Source: UBA5009 sp038043185 (GTDB taxonomy: Bacteria > Bdellovibrionota > Bdellovibrionia > Bdellovibrionales > Bdellovibrionaceae). Taken from it: 64,000 nucleotides of DNA. Shown here in pieces: positions 16,119 to 24,356 of this stretch. Under the pieces are notes generated by a model, which saw only the letters and a list, made by a program, of their open reading frames with translations, had not been told where the DNA came from and searched no databases. Made by a program: the position numbers and the translations under genes. The stretch's first letter is position 1. Each line of letters begins with the position of its first letter. The stretch lies in assembly GCA_038043185.1 (NCBI GenBank), contig JBBTCO010000012.1, positions 45,170-109,169 of the forward strand. The letters are read 5' to 3'.

Positions 16119-17012
16119 CTATCTTAGTTTAATCTCATTAATTAATCCGAGCACGACCCTTACTCTTGGAGCCAGAAGTCGGCGACTTGGGATGACCGCA
16201 TACACATTTCCAAAGGCGCCTAAAGGATAACTTTGAAGAATTGGGACGAGTTGGCCAGATTTTATTAAAGGACCTACATCAATTGTAGAACGGATCAAGA
16301 TGCCAAGATCTTTGCGAGCAAGTTGGCGTAGAAACCAGCCGCTTTCACATGAAACTAAATTGGAATTGATAATGTCACCCACTTTAACATTCGAATTTCC
16401 GAATCGGCATTTGTTATGAATTTTCATGGCTAAGACCTTGTGATGAATTAGATCTTTCGGTGTTTTGATGGGTTTACTCATCGACTTGAGATATTTCGGA
16501 GATGCGCAACAAACCAACTCATTGGGAAATAGTTTTTTATAGACAAGATTGCTATCCACAGGATCACTGTCAATTCTAAGGGCGATATCGATATTGGAAT
16601 CCACTAAATCAACGAATTTTTCTGACAGATCCAACTCAATAAAGATCTCAGGGTACTTTGTCTTCACCATCTGGATTAAGGGCACCAAAATTTGATCAGC
16701 TAAAAATGGAACTGCGGAAATTCTAACCGTACCTGTTGGCTTTTCTTTCTTACTATCAAAAAGATTTTCCATACTGGCAGCATCGGAAAGAAGCATCTCG
16801 GCTTTTGGAAGGAGAGCTTTCCCCTCTTCAGTTATTTTCACAACTCTTGTCGATCTTTGAAAAAGACGGACGCCTAGGGCTTCTTCCAGGCTCGAGATCC
16901 GCTTGCTTATTTGAGGCAAGCTTAGATTCAAGATATTCGCGGCTTTCGAAAAATTACCGAACTTTGCGACACTGATAAAAGCTTGCCATGAATTTAAATC
17001 CTCAATTTTCAA
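16119..17012 (-). CDS. LysR-type transcriptional regulator
   Basis: 297 residues. The start is a TTG with AGGGA 6-7 nt upstream. The N-terminal winged helix (WQAFISVAKFGNFSKAANIL, then ISKRISSLEEALGVRLFQRS) is a textbook LysR HTH. The rest is the periplasmic-binding-like effector domain (TGTVRISAVPFLADQILVP...). The gene is divergent from the secreted ABM-fold gene at 17130, and repeated TTATAAGAAA sites lie between them, so it probably controls that gene and itself. The effector is unknown. Confidence 0.94.
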   Translation of the reverse strand: MKIEDLNSWQAFISVAKFGNFSKAANILNLSLPQISKRISSLEEALGVRLFQRSTRVVKITEEGKALLPKAEMLLSDAASMENLFDSKKEKPTGTVRISAVPFLADQILVPLIQMVKTKYPEIFIELDLSEKFVDLVDSNIDIALRIDSDPVDSNLVYKKLFPNELVCCASPKYLKSMSKPIKTPKDLIHHKVLAMKIHNKCRFGNSNVKVGDIINSNLVSCESGWFLRQLARKDLGILIRSTIDVGPLIKSGQLVPILQSYPLGAFGNVYAVIPSRRLLAPRVRVVLGLINEIKLR

Positions 17013-17031
17013 AATAGGTCCCTTTATATAA

Positions 17032-17087
17032 TTTCTTTATAAGAAAGAATGTATTGAAATAATAGCATATTATTAAATTATAAGAAA
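17032..17087. promoter_or_regulatory. Candidate LysR operator sites in the divergent promoter region
   Basis: The AT-rich gap between the LysR gene and the divergent gene holds the dyad TTTCTTTATAAGAAA at 17032-17046. Its half, TTATAAGAAA, recurs at 17037-17046 and 17078-17087, a 41-bp offset (about four helical turns). This suits LysR binding at recognition and activation sites. Binding itself is inferred. Confidence 0.5.
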
Positions 17088-17129
17088 TAATCTATAAGTG
17101 GTCAAACAAACAATTCCAAAGGAGGAATT

Positions 17130-17510
17130 ATGAAAATGGCCACTTTTTTAGTAATGATATCGTCTGTAATAGGTTTGAGTGCAGGAGCGCAAATCTCGCA
17201 GAAAAGTCCACAACGGACTCTGATTGCTTATATGAAAGTTGTACCTGGTACCCAAGGCAGGTTCTTGCAGTCTGCTCAAAATGTGATCATCAAATCAAGG
17301 CGCGAGCCAGGTAATTTGATTTACATACTTCAGCAGTCAAGCAAAGAACCAAATCAATTCGTGTTTTATGAAGTATTTAGAACAGAGGCTGATCTTGAAT
17401 ACCATAGAAACTCGCCCCACGTTAGGGCCTTCCTGGAAGAGACTAAACCCATTTTGCTTCCAGGCAAATTTACTTTGGAAAAATATGAGAATCTCATGAC
17501 CATAAATTAG
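17130..17510 (+). CDS. Secreted antibiotic biosynthesis monooxygenase (ABM) domain protein
   Basis: 126 residues; strong GGAGG 5 nt before the ATG. Residues 1-20 are a signal peptide ending SAGA. The mature part is a single ferredoxin-like ABM domain: LIAYMKVVPGTQGRFLQSA, SRREPGNLIYILQQSS, FVFYEVFRTEADLEYHRNSPH. The last segment is the usual ABM signature (F-x-ExWxd...l..H..t.h). Such proteins often act on quinones without cofactor. Export is uncommon for the family. Probably regulated by the divergent LysR gene. Confidence 0.85.
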   Translation: MKMATFLVMISSVIGLSAGAQISQKSPQRTLIAYMKVVPGTQGRFLQSAQNVIIKSRREPGNLIYILQQSSKEPNQFVFYEVFRTEADLEYHRNSPHVRAFLEETKPILLPGKFTLEKYENLMTIN

Positions 17511-17585
17511 GGACGTTTACTTTTCTTACGGTCCGACTTATCCTCGCAGCTGTTGATCCCTACAGTTGGACTTAGGAGAACTTAA

Positions 17586-17999
17586 ATGATTCAAATATTT
17601 TTTAGCTTTTTACTGTTTTCATCGGTGCTCAACGCTCAATCTGTTGAGCCTGGAATTTGGCAGGCAGATTCGAGTTTCGAAATAAATGGGATTCCTTTGC
17701 CTGATTCTCAGGAAAAAGAATGTATTACTGCAGATGAAGCGAAAGACATCAAAAAAACCATCACTATGGAATTAGGAAGGCACGGCTGCGCTTCTACAAA
17801 GTGGGTTGTGAAGGACAAGAAAGTTGAAGTTTCATTGAAATGTACAAAGTCTGGTTTGGAAGCTACTGGAAATCTGCGTGGAAATGTAAGCGCGAAAAAT
17901 TACAATTTAAAAGGTGAGGCCGAAGGCACTTACAAAAATATTCCTTCTGAAGCAAGCATTGTGCTTAAAGGTAAATGGATAAAAAGTTGTGCAAAGTGA
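17586..17999 (+). CDS. Exported DUF3617-like protein
   Basis: 137 residues; AGGAG precedes the ATG. An 18-residue signal peptide ends in LNAQS. The mature protein starts with VEPGIWQADSSFEINGIPLP and contains three spaced cysteines (KECIT, HGCAST, LKCTK), with a final Cys at the C-terminus (KSCAK). The PGxW start and cysteine pattern resemble the DUF3617 family of periplasmic proteins. Function unknown. It follows the ABM gene by 75 bp and may share its transcript. Confidence 0.75.
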   Translation: MIQIFFSFLLFSSVLNAQSVEPGIWQADSSFEINGIPLPDSQEKECITADEAKDIKKTITMELGRHGCASTKWVVKDKKVEVSLKCTKSGLEATGNLRGNVSAKNYNLKGEAEGTYKNIPSEASIVLKGKWIKSCAK

Positions 18000-18133
18000 A
18001 ATGTCTATTTTTTTGACGATCGGTGCCCAGAAATGATGTTCCCTGCCTAGGACTCTTCTTTTTTGAATTCAAAATCTGTTGAGTGCTTACTCGCCTTCGA
18101 AAAAGGGGCTCTAGTTTTGCATCTTATTGGCTC

Positions 18134-19387
18134 ATGAAAATCATCTTTGGATTGTTGTTACCCAGTCTTTTAATTTTGTCGATCACTACTCATGCTGTAA
18201 AGACTCCATTGCGAAATAGCCAAGATCTGTGGGAGGCCGTTGCCGAGGAAGTTTTGCATGTGAGCACGGCGCGAGTGATGCTAGCCGACTATGATCTGAT
18301 TCGCCAAGATTTTCCAGAAGTGAAAACATTTTCAAATGATAAAATCGATGCATGGTTGATTGCCAATACTGCTTTCATTTCCAAGGAGCAGGCTGCGCAA
18401 GAAGTTGTGAACACGCCTATTAAGCTTGATGGTGTGAAGAAAAAAGCTTTCAGGCCTCGTGAGTACCGAAGAGCTCATGTATTTCAAATGGACACAGGTG
18501 GTTTGATCGATGCAAAAGGCACGGGCTCTGTTGATCCCCATCAAGGTAACGAACGAAATGGTCTGGCTGCTTTGGCTGACGTGATCCGCGAATTTATGTT
18601 CGAAAAGATGGTGAAGCGAATTTTTAATAAGCTTCAACGTTTTGATACTGTAGGGACTTATGCTGCAATCGATTTTGGATTTGATGTGAAGTGGTCACAT
18701 GGTGGTCGAAGCCGAGCCGGAGCAGTTTTGCGTCAGGCGCATACACGTTATCATCTTGGCCCTATAGGGGATCGTCAGCGTGAAGACCCCGTAGTTCTTC
18801 CGAATAAATATCAACTTGAAGTTGAAATGGCATTGAGACCTTTTGGCTTGAGCTCTGCTATACATGTTCATCCTGGATTGTACGCAGTCACTCAACAAGG
18901 AGATCAATTGAATTTGCAAGGGGCCACAGATGGTTCGATTGTGGACTTCGGTGGCTTTCGCGCACGCAAAAATTTTACTTTACCCCTTTACAATCCCTAT
19001 GACTCCCAAGGAAACGCCAATGTCACTGATGCAGATATTGTGTTAAAGCCAAGTGCTGCTCGTTATGTGCAACCCGATCTGAAATTGGCCGTGCCTTTTG
19101 AACTCTGGGGTAACACCGTTACAGGTGGAGGACTCGACAATCCCTACATTTGGTCCGATCATACAGCCACGGCCATTGCAGAAGGTCGCGCTGGTCGCGA
19201 AGCAGTTGAGCAGCATTTTAAAAATCTGATGGAACCGGTCGACAAAAAACTGGCTTCTTACACTGGCAAGCTTCCAGTCGAAGCCGGAGACGCTTGGTCT
19301 CGATATCGTAATGCTTCTATGGGTAGAAGCGCTTCTACGAGTTCTTTGCGCAAAGAAGCGCTTCGATGTTTATCGGTATTCCAATAG
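18134..19387 (+). CDS. Exported protein of unknown family
   Basis: 417 residues from the ATG at 18134, chosen because it opens a clean signal peptide (MKIIFGLLLPSLLILSITTHA); a GTG at 18083 would bury it. The middle is rich in Gly, Arg and His with motifs such as DTGGLIDAKGTGSVDPHQGN, NGLAALADVIREFMFEKMVK and GTYAAIDFGFDVKWSHGGRS. They read like an enzyme core but I cannot name it. The last 17 codons overlap a truncated ArsC-like frame on the opposite strand, so the C-terminus (GRSASTSSLRKEALRCLSVF) may be rearranged. Confidence 0.75.
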   Translation: MKIIFGLLLPSLLILSITTHAVKTPLRNSQDLWEAVAEEVLHVSTARVMLADYDLIRQDFPEVKTFSNDKIDAWLIANTAFISKEQAAQEVVNTPIKLDGVKKKAFRPREYRRAHVFQMDTGGLIDAKGTGSVDPHQGNERNGLAALADVIREFMFEKMVKRIFNKLQRFDTVGTYAAIDFGFDVKWSHGGRSRAGAVLRQAHTRYHLGPIGDRQREDPVVLPNKYQLEVEMALRPFGLSSAIHVHPGLYAVTQQGDQLNLQGATDGSIVDFGGFRARKNFTLPLYNPYDSQGNANVTDADIVLKPSAARYVQPDLKLAVPFELWGNTVTGGGLDNPYIWSDHTATAIAEGRAGREAVEQHFKNLMEPVDKKLASYTGKLPVEAGDAWSRYRNASMGRSASTSSLRKEALRCLSVFQ

Positions 19388-19565
19388 CTTGAACCGAACC
19401 ATCTTGTTCTAGGATAGGACGCTTAATAGCTGTTTCAGTAGGTGGCTGTTTTTTGAAATCTATAAATTCGTAGACGATCTTATTCTTCTCTAAAAGAGTT
19501 CTAACTTTTTTTACGGTATCACAGTTTAGAATTCCAAAGAGTCGATAACTTGAATTATTTTTCAT
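19335..19565 (-). pseudogene. Truncated ArsC/YffB-like (thioredoxin-fold reductase) gene
   Basis: 76 residues from an ATG with GAGG 8 nt upstream. The N-terminus (YRLFGILNCDTVKKVRTLLE) carries the family Cys in NCDTVKK, and the C-terminus (KRPILEQDGSVQAIGI) matches the end of ArsC/YffB proteins. About 40-60 central residues normally present are missing, so this looks like an in-frame deletion. Just upstream, 19584-19628 resembles the first 15 codons of the winged-helix fragment at 19664-19846 (MLENLFCNKTVEKVL), so pieces of a second copy are fused here. Its 3' end overlaps the convergent gene by 53 bp. It might still be translated, but activity is doubtful. Confidence 0.6.
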
Positions 19566-19663
19566 ATTAAAAACCTCATGATTCAGAACTTTTTCTACTG
19601 TTTTGTTGCAAAATAGATTTTCCAACATAAAACAAGGATATCAAAAGTAGAACGAAGGTACTA

Positions 19664-19846
19664 CTAAATAGTACGAGTGGCATACTCACTTAAGCCAGCC
19701 TCTTCAAATCGGTTCAGTTGCTGAATGATTGGGTTTAAAGACATATTAAAATCTTTCGCAATCCCGGACGCATACGATTCGCCATAGTGAAAAATATGAA
19801 GCAAAACCTTTTCGGCGGTTTTGTTACCGAATATTCCTTCTAACAT
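19664..19846 (-). pseudogene. Truncated winged-helix regulator
   Basis: 60 residues from the ATG at 19846. MLEGIFGNKTAEKVLLHIFH followed by GESYASGIAKDFNMSLNPI and QQLNRFEEAGL is the start of a small winged-helix DNA-binding family. The expected wing (GRT...Y.FNPR) is lost: two adjacent stop codons (TAG TAG) close the frame after SEYATRTI. The regulator is therefore probably non-functional. It forms a decayed patch with the ArsC-like fragment next to it. Confidence 0.6.
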
Positions 19847-19999
19847 GATTTTTATTATTAACCAGATTATGGTTGAATGGCTGGGCAAAGGGGAAGTATC
19901 AAACTTATTTGCGTGTTATGCTTGTCGCTTAAATGTCAAAGTCCTGGAACTCAGCGTTTTTTCATACAGCGCCTGCACGCTTAACAAGGTTTATGGTCG

Positions 20000-20968
20000 T
20001 TACCTCAGTGTGAACCGGCAAATATTACTAGATTTATTTCCGCTAACAATAATGTTGTAACGATCTTTCCATTTGTGCAAATCGTAATCATTTGGACCGA
20101 TAACTTCAAAAATAATCATCTTACGAAAATTGAGAGGTTCATCTTCACCAGATAATGTTTCGGGTAAGCTTTGAAACTCAGGAACTAAAACAGGAGTGCC
20201 TTTATCAAACTTAAGCTTTAGATCTGTCGGCGATTCGAAGTCTAAAGCCTCGATGTCTGCGTAGGTTAAAGTTCTAATAACTTCTTTGGCTTTTTGGTGA
20301 GAAGTCTCATGTTCTTTTTGGGTTGAAAATTTAGCACTCAAAAGTCTTCGGACTTGTAGGATGTCTTTTGCATGAGGCCCAATTTTTTGATCAAATGGAG
20401 AGTAGGTGGAATTTATCAACTTCCATTTTTGATCTGCCTTAATCAATACGAATACATGGCCTGAGGCACCACCCTTATAAGCAGGATTTAGTTTTTTACC
20501 CTGCCCCTGCGGACACATTTTATTATAGTCCTGTACTGTAACTGCACTAACTATGCGAATATCATTTTCTGAAATATCTAAACGCTCAAGCAAATGAGCA
20601 AAAACTCTAGCCTTTGTACCGCATGTGCCTCCGATCCTCTGACTCAACATTTCGTCAATGGTTCTAACTGAATCAAGATCATAAGGAGCATAGGGCCCCC
20701 CAGAAGAATTCTCGCTGTATTGATGTAACAGTTGATTAGCTTTATTTTTCGGGGTTGAAGTAAAACGGGCCGAATTTTTATATTTTGGATTGGGATTGCT
20801 CTCTGACAAGTAGTGCTCGTCATTAAGAAGATGTAGCAAAAGAGAAATTTTAGTTGCGAGTGTATCTGACTGTTTGGCGTCAGAAACTTTGATGGCCTTT
20901 TCAATAACAGTTTCGCCAAAAGTGGTCAATGCGAGTAAAAATATGAATGCAAATATTAAAGATCTCAT
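20000..20968 (-). CDS. Exported transglutaminase-like cysteine protease homologue
   Basis: 322 residues from the ATG at 20968; a GTG at 20983 adds five. A signal peptide ends near ALTTFGE. The core has GGTCGTKARVFAHLLERLDI (nucleophile Cys in the family) and GGASGHVFVLIKADQKWKLI (catalytic His), typical of transglutaminase-like domains. The third position, usually Asp in a D-x-T/S motif, reads NSTYSPF, so the triad may be Cys-His-Asn. It probably acts in the periplasm; substrate unknown. It lies between the decayed region at 19.3-19.9 kb and the HAD-IG gene. Confidence 0.75.
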   Translation of the reverse strand: MRSLIFAFIFLLALTTFGETVIEKAIKVSDAKQSDTLATKISLLLHLLNDEHYLSESNPNPKYKNSARFTSTPKNKANQLLHQYSENSSGGPYAPYDLDSVRTIDEMLSQRIGGTCGTKARVFAHLLERLDISENDIRIVSAVTVQDYNKMCPQGQGKKLNPAYKGGASGHVFVLIKADQKWKLINSTYSPFDQKIGPHAKDILQVRRLLSAKFSTQKEHETSHQKAKEVIRTLTYADIEALDFESPTDLKLKFDKGTPVLVPEFQSLPETLSGEDEPLNFRKMIIFEVIGPNDYDLHKWKDRYNIIVSGNKSSNICRFTLR

Positions 20969-21092
20969 GGGATTAATTCGCACTTGGTATGATTAGCGGT
21001 CAACAACCAAATGTTTTATGACTAATTATTGGTCGCCATTCTACAGAGTTCGCAATCATAGAAGATCCAATCAGACAAACAGGACCTGGTGC

Positions 21093-22463
21093 CTAAAGTT
21101 CGTGCGACAACGGCCGTCTCGGTGCCCTAAAATAAGTCCTCGGCGAAAGCTCAAGCAGATCTTCGAGCTTAGTCATATACACGCAAGCGTAGCGTTCAAT
21201 TTGATAAGCCAAGTAGCTTTCTTCGTTGCCTGCGCGCATGAGCTGGCCCCATTGCGGATTGTATAAACTTTGTTGTTTTTTTATTAGCTGACTAATTTGT
21301 GAATCTATTTCAGTGATTCGTTTCTGCAAAGAATCAACTTTGCCATCATCAATATTTCTTTTTTCTGTTCGCTCGGTCAGTAAGTTAGTGAGTTCATCTT
21401 CGAGCGGTTCTTTGGTTCGCATCAGATTTTCAATTTCAGCGACAAGCGGGTCGGCTTTGCGATTGTTGGCGATCTCGCCTTCGAGCTCTTCCAGAACCAT
21501 GGCGGTTCTCCAGTTACAGTCTTTTTTCAAACGAAGAATATCTCCGTAAATGTGATCGCCAATATAAAGAATGTCATCCCCATCCAGTCCTAAATCCCGA
21601 GTAAACTGCTTGGCATTTCCACCTTGATAGAGGCCAGGAGCCAAAGGAGTTTCAATATTTTGCATGCTTCCATCCGCGGGATTCACCTGAAGGTAGCGGT
21701 GGTTTTCGTAGAAGAATTTTGGTTTTTGCGCAAAAGTGATAACGATTTCAAAAAGATCAATCCAAGATTTGTGCTCTTTAAGAAAAGGATTAACCGCGTA
21801 GTCTAAAAGCAATTTCGTGTAATGATAATCCGAATTGGTCAGAACAAATATTTTTTTTCCATGCTTTTTAAATTTTTCGAGTCCGCGCACAACATCGGGT
21901 TCTTTGATAATGTAACGATCTAAGTTTTTCTTAACTTCCTCTTTCAGTGAACCATCGCGATGGGCTTCATCCAAAGAATCTAAAATATCATCAGCAATTT
22001 GAGCATACTCTGGATATTTGACGGTGGTGTCAGTGTCTTTCAAATCAACAATTTGTGAAAATAACACAGCTAAAGAATATGAAAAGAAAGTATCCACGGC
22101 CATGTATTCGCCATCGCTCAGATCAATGTAAGTGCTGCGATAAAGTTTCTGATGAGTTTTGAAGTCCAGAGGTTGCAATCCGTGATACGAAGCACGAATA
22201 GCCGCATACCGGTTCAGCTTAAGCAGATTGCCTTTTTGACGATCAACCACCAATCCGCGGACCGCTAAGTTATGATCAAATTGAAGCTTGCGAACTTTTT
22301 CAGGATAATTTTTTCGAGAAATTAACTTTTCAATTATTTTTGAATGAGAAAGTCTTTCGAAATTTTCAGAATTATAACGGATCAAGGTGTGATCCATATC
22401 AACGCCGATATATTTAATTTTTTTTAAATTCAAAGTTCGATTTACATAAACGCGAGCGGGCAC
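21093..22463 (-). CDS. HAD-IG family 5'-nucleotidase
   Basis: 456 residues. The GTG start is supported by GAGGTG 5 nt upstream. Motif I is YIGVDMDHTLIRYNSENFE, motif II sits in FVLTNSDYHYTKLLLDYAVN, and motif IV is LYIGDHIYGDILRLKKDCNW. These identify the HAD superfamily subfamily IG, related to the cytosolic IMP/GMP-specific 5'-nucleotidase (cN-II). A coiled-coil insert rich in charged residues (about 330-400) precedes the C-terminal cap. It may dephosphorylate purine nucleotides; the adenosine deaminase in the window would fit nucleoside scavenging. A rhodanese gene lies 8 bp upstream. Confidence 0.9.
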   Translation of the reverse strand: MPARVYVNRTLNLKKIKYIGVDMDHTLIRYNSENFERLSHSKIIEKLISRKNYPEKVRKLQFDHNLAVRGLVVDRQKGNLLKLNRYAAIRASYHGLQPLDFKTHQKLYRSTYIDLSDGEYMAVDTFFSYSLAVLFSQIVDLKDTDTTVKYPEYAQIADDILDSLDEAHRDGSLKEEVKKNLDRYIIKEPDVVRGLEKFKKHGKKIFVLTNSDYHYTKLLLDYAVNPFLKEHKSWIDLFEIVITFAQKPKFFYENHRYLQVNPADGSMQNIETPLAPGLYQGGNAKQFTRDLGLDGDDILYIGDHIYGDILRLKKDCNWRTAMVLEELEGEIANNRKADPLVAEIENLMRTKEPLEDELTNLLTERTEKRNIDDGKVDSLQKRITEIDSQISQLIKKQQSLYNPQWGQLMRAGNEESYLAYQIERYACVYMTKLEDLLELSPRTYFRAPRRPLSHEL

Positions 22464-22471
22464 GGTTCACC

Positions 22472-22831
22472 TCAAGATTTATTTACGGGAAAGCCAAGTT
22501 GAGTCCACAACAACATGCCTCCCTTCATATTAAAAACTTTGTTAAACCCTTGGTCAGCAAGAAAGGCAGCGGCGCGAGCAGACCGTCCGCCACTTTTGCA
22601 AATCATAACAGTTTCTTCAGAGGTTTGAATTTGCTGAAATTTTTCGGCCAGTTGATCAAGAACAAGAAGCTCTGCGCCAGCGATGTGGCCAAGCTCACCC
22701 GTGTATTCATCGGGCTGGCGTACGTCAATCATCTTTATTTTTTTGCCAGAATTAATAAGTTCGTTAAGCTCCTGTGGCATAATATCTGTAACAGAATCAA
22801 ACATGGGATTGGGATTTTTCGTTTTAAACAT
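22472..22831 (-). CDS. Rhodanese-like sulfurtransferase
   Basis: 119 residues, a single rhodanese domain. MIDVRQPDEYTGELGHIAGA is the conserved entry and MICKSGGRSARAAAFLADQG holds the active-site loop with catalytic Cys (CKSGGR). The closing segment is FNMKGGMLLWTQLGFP. No signal peptide is seen, so it should be cytoplasmic. It would move sulfane sulfur, with unknown acceptor. Start at 22831; an internal ATG at 22804 is possible. Confidence 0.92.
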   Translation of the reverse strand: MFKTKNPNPMFDSVTDIMPQELNELINSGKKIKMIDVRQPDEYTGELGHIAGAELLVLDQLAEKFQQIQTSEETVMICKSGGRSARAAAFLADQGFNKVFNMKGGMLLWTQLGFPVNKS

Positions 22832-22946
22832 AGCGTTTGATCATATCTAAGGGTCCTTCTTCATTGCAAGGAAAATGAAATTCAAATGGCCTAGAAGCTA
22901 TAAATGAAAAAAGTGATTATTTCAACGAAACTAAGTGTTTTTCTTT

Positions 22947-24290
22947 ATGAATTCGCATAAAACAAAAATGGAGGATCTATTGAGCCACCGACAGAATATT
23001 GAACAGGCAAAAAACAAAAAAAATGCGTCTCTAACGCAGCCACTGCAAATGGAATCTTTCGCGCTCTCAAAAGATCAGGAAATTGCCTTGAACTGGCTTC
23101 GCTCGGGCGAAAATGTTTTTCTGACTGGCGGCGCGGGCAGTGGGAAAAGTTACCTCATTCGTGAATATCGTAAGGAAGTCGATTCAGAAAGCTTACCTAT
23201 CTTGGCTTCGACAGGCGTTGCCGCGGTGTTATTGGGTGGGCGCACCTTCCATAGTTTTTTTGGTTTGGGCATTATGGAAGGCGGGCCTCGGGCTGCCTTC
23301 GAGCGAGCTATTAAAAACTCAAAATTATTAAAAAAAATAAAAAAAAGTGAAGGCGTTATCATCGATGAAATTTCGATGATATCAGGAGCCGCTTTCGAGA
23401 CAGCCGAAATGATTGCGCGAAAAGCGCGTGAATCGGATCTTCCCTGGGGAGGTCTTCGCGTCATCGCAGTGGGTGACTTTGCGCAGTTACCACCGGTCGG
23501 ACCTGGTTCACAAAAAGATTGGTGTTTTCGAAGTCCGGCCTGGGAAAAAACCGGATTTCAAGTGGCGTCGCTTAAATACAATCAACGCGTGCAAGAAGAT
23601 CATTTTTTGGAAGTGCTCAATCTGATTCGCCAGGGAAAAGTGACGCCCTTAGTTCGTGATTTTTTAAATGAAAAATTGCGTGATCATGATGAAGACGCGC
23701 CTGGAACAAGGTTGTTCCCTCGAAGAAATCAATCAGAAGATTACAATCAAAAAAAATTGGCTGAGATCAACGAAGAAGAAATACAAATTCCGACAATTTA
23801 TATTGGCACTGAAAAACATCGGGAACGTTTAGCAAAAAGCTCACCGGTTCCAGAACTTTTAAAAATTAAATTAGGCTGCGAAATTCTATTTTTGCAAAAT
23901 GATCCGCAGAAACGTTGGGTTAATGGAACGCGTGGAAAAGTTATTGGTATTGAAACTGATAAAATCAAAATTAGAAAAAATCATGGACGGGAAGTCCAAG
24001 TTGAAAAAGTCCAATTTTCGATGCTGGATGCCGAAGGGCAAGTGATCGCCTCAATGGTGCAGTTTCCCTTAACCTTAGCTTACGCAACAACTATTCATAA
24101 AAGCCAGGGAGCAACCCTAGACGAGATTTGGTGTGATTTGGGCGCTCTTTGGGAGCCAGGACAAGCTTACGTAGCGCTGAGCCGCCTTCGCAGCAGCTCG
24201 GGATTGAATTTATTGCGTTGGAATCCAAAATCGGTCTTTGTCGACCCCGTCGTCGAAAAATTTTACCAAGCTTTGTCGCTTGAATTTTGA
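22947..24290 (+). CDS. PIF1-like AAA ATPase / DNA helicase
   Basis: 447 residues from the ATG at 22947; no clear Shine-Dalgarno, and a GTG at 22935 or ATG at 22968 are alternatives. Superfamily 1 helicase motifs are in order: Walker A LTGGAGSGKSYLIREY, motif Ia ASTGVAAVLLGGRTFHSFFG, Walker B VIIDEISMISG, motif III AVGDFAQLPPV, and motifs V-VI TLAYATTIHKSQGATLDEIW, VALSRLRSS. This is the PIF1/RecD2-like group. It probably unwinds DNA in replication or repair. Divergent from the rhodanese gene. Confidence 0.92.
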   Translation: MNSHKTKMEDLLSHRQNIEQAKNKKNASLTQPLQMESFALSKDQEIALNWLRSGENVFLTGGAGSGKSYLIREYRKEVDSESLPILASTGVAAVLLGGRTFHSFFGLGIMEGGPRAAFERAIKNSKLLKKIKKSEGVIIDEISMISGAAFETAEMIARKARESDLPWGGLRVIAVGDFAQLPPVGPGSQKDWCFRSPAWEKTGFQVASLKYNQRVQEDHFLEVLNLIRQGKVTPLVRDFLNEKLRDHDEDAPGTRLFPRRNQSEDYNQKKLAEINEEEIQIPTIYIGTEKHRERLAKSSPVPELLKIKLGCEILFLQNDPQKRWVNGTRGKVIGIETDKIKIRKNHGREVQVEKVQFSMLDAEGQVIASMVQFPLTLAYATTIHKSQGATLDEIWCDLGALWEPGQAYVALSRLRSSSGLNLLRWNPKSVFVDPVVEKFYQALSLEF

Positions 24291-24356
24291 AAAAAGAAGG
24301 ACTATTTTTTTCTAAGTTCGAGCTTTGAATTACTTGCTCTTTAATTTGGGGGTTTT

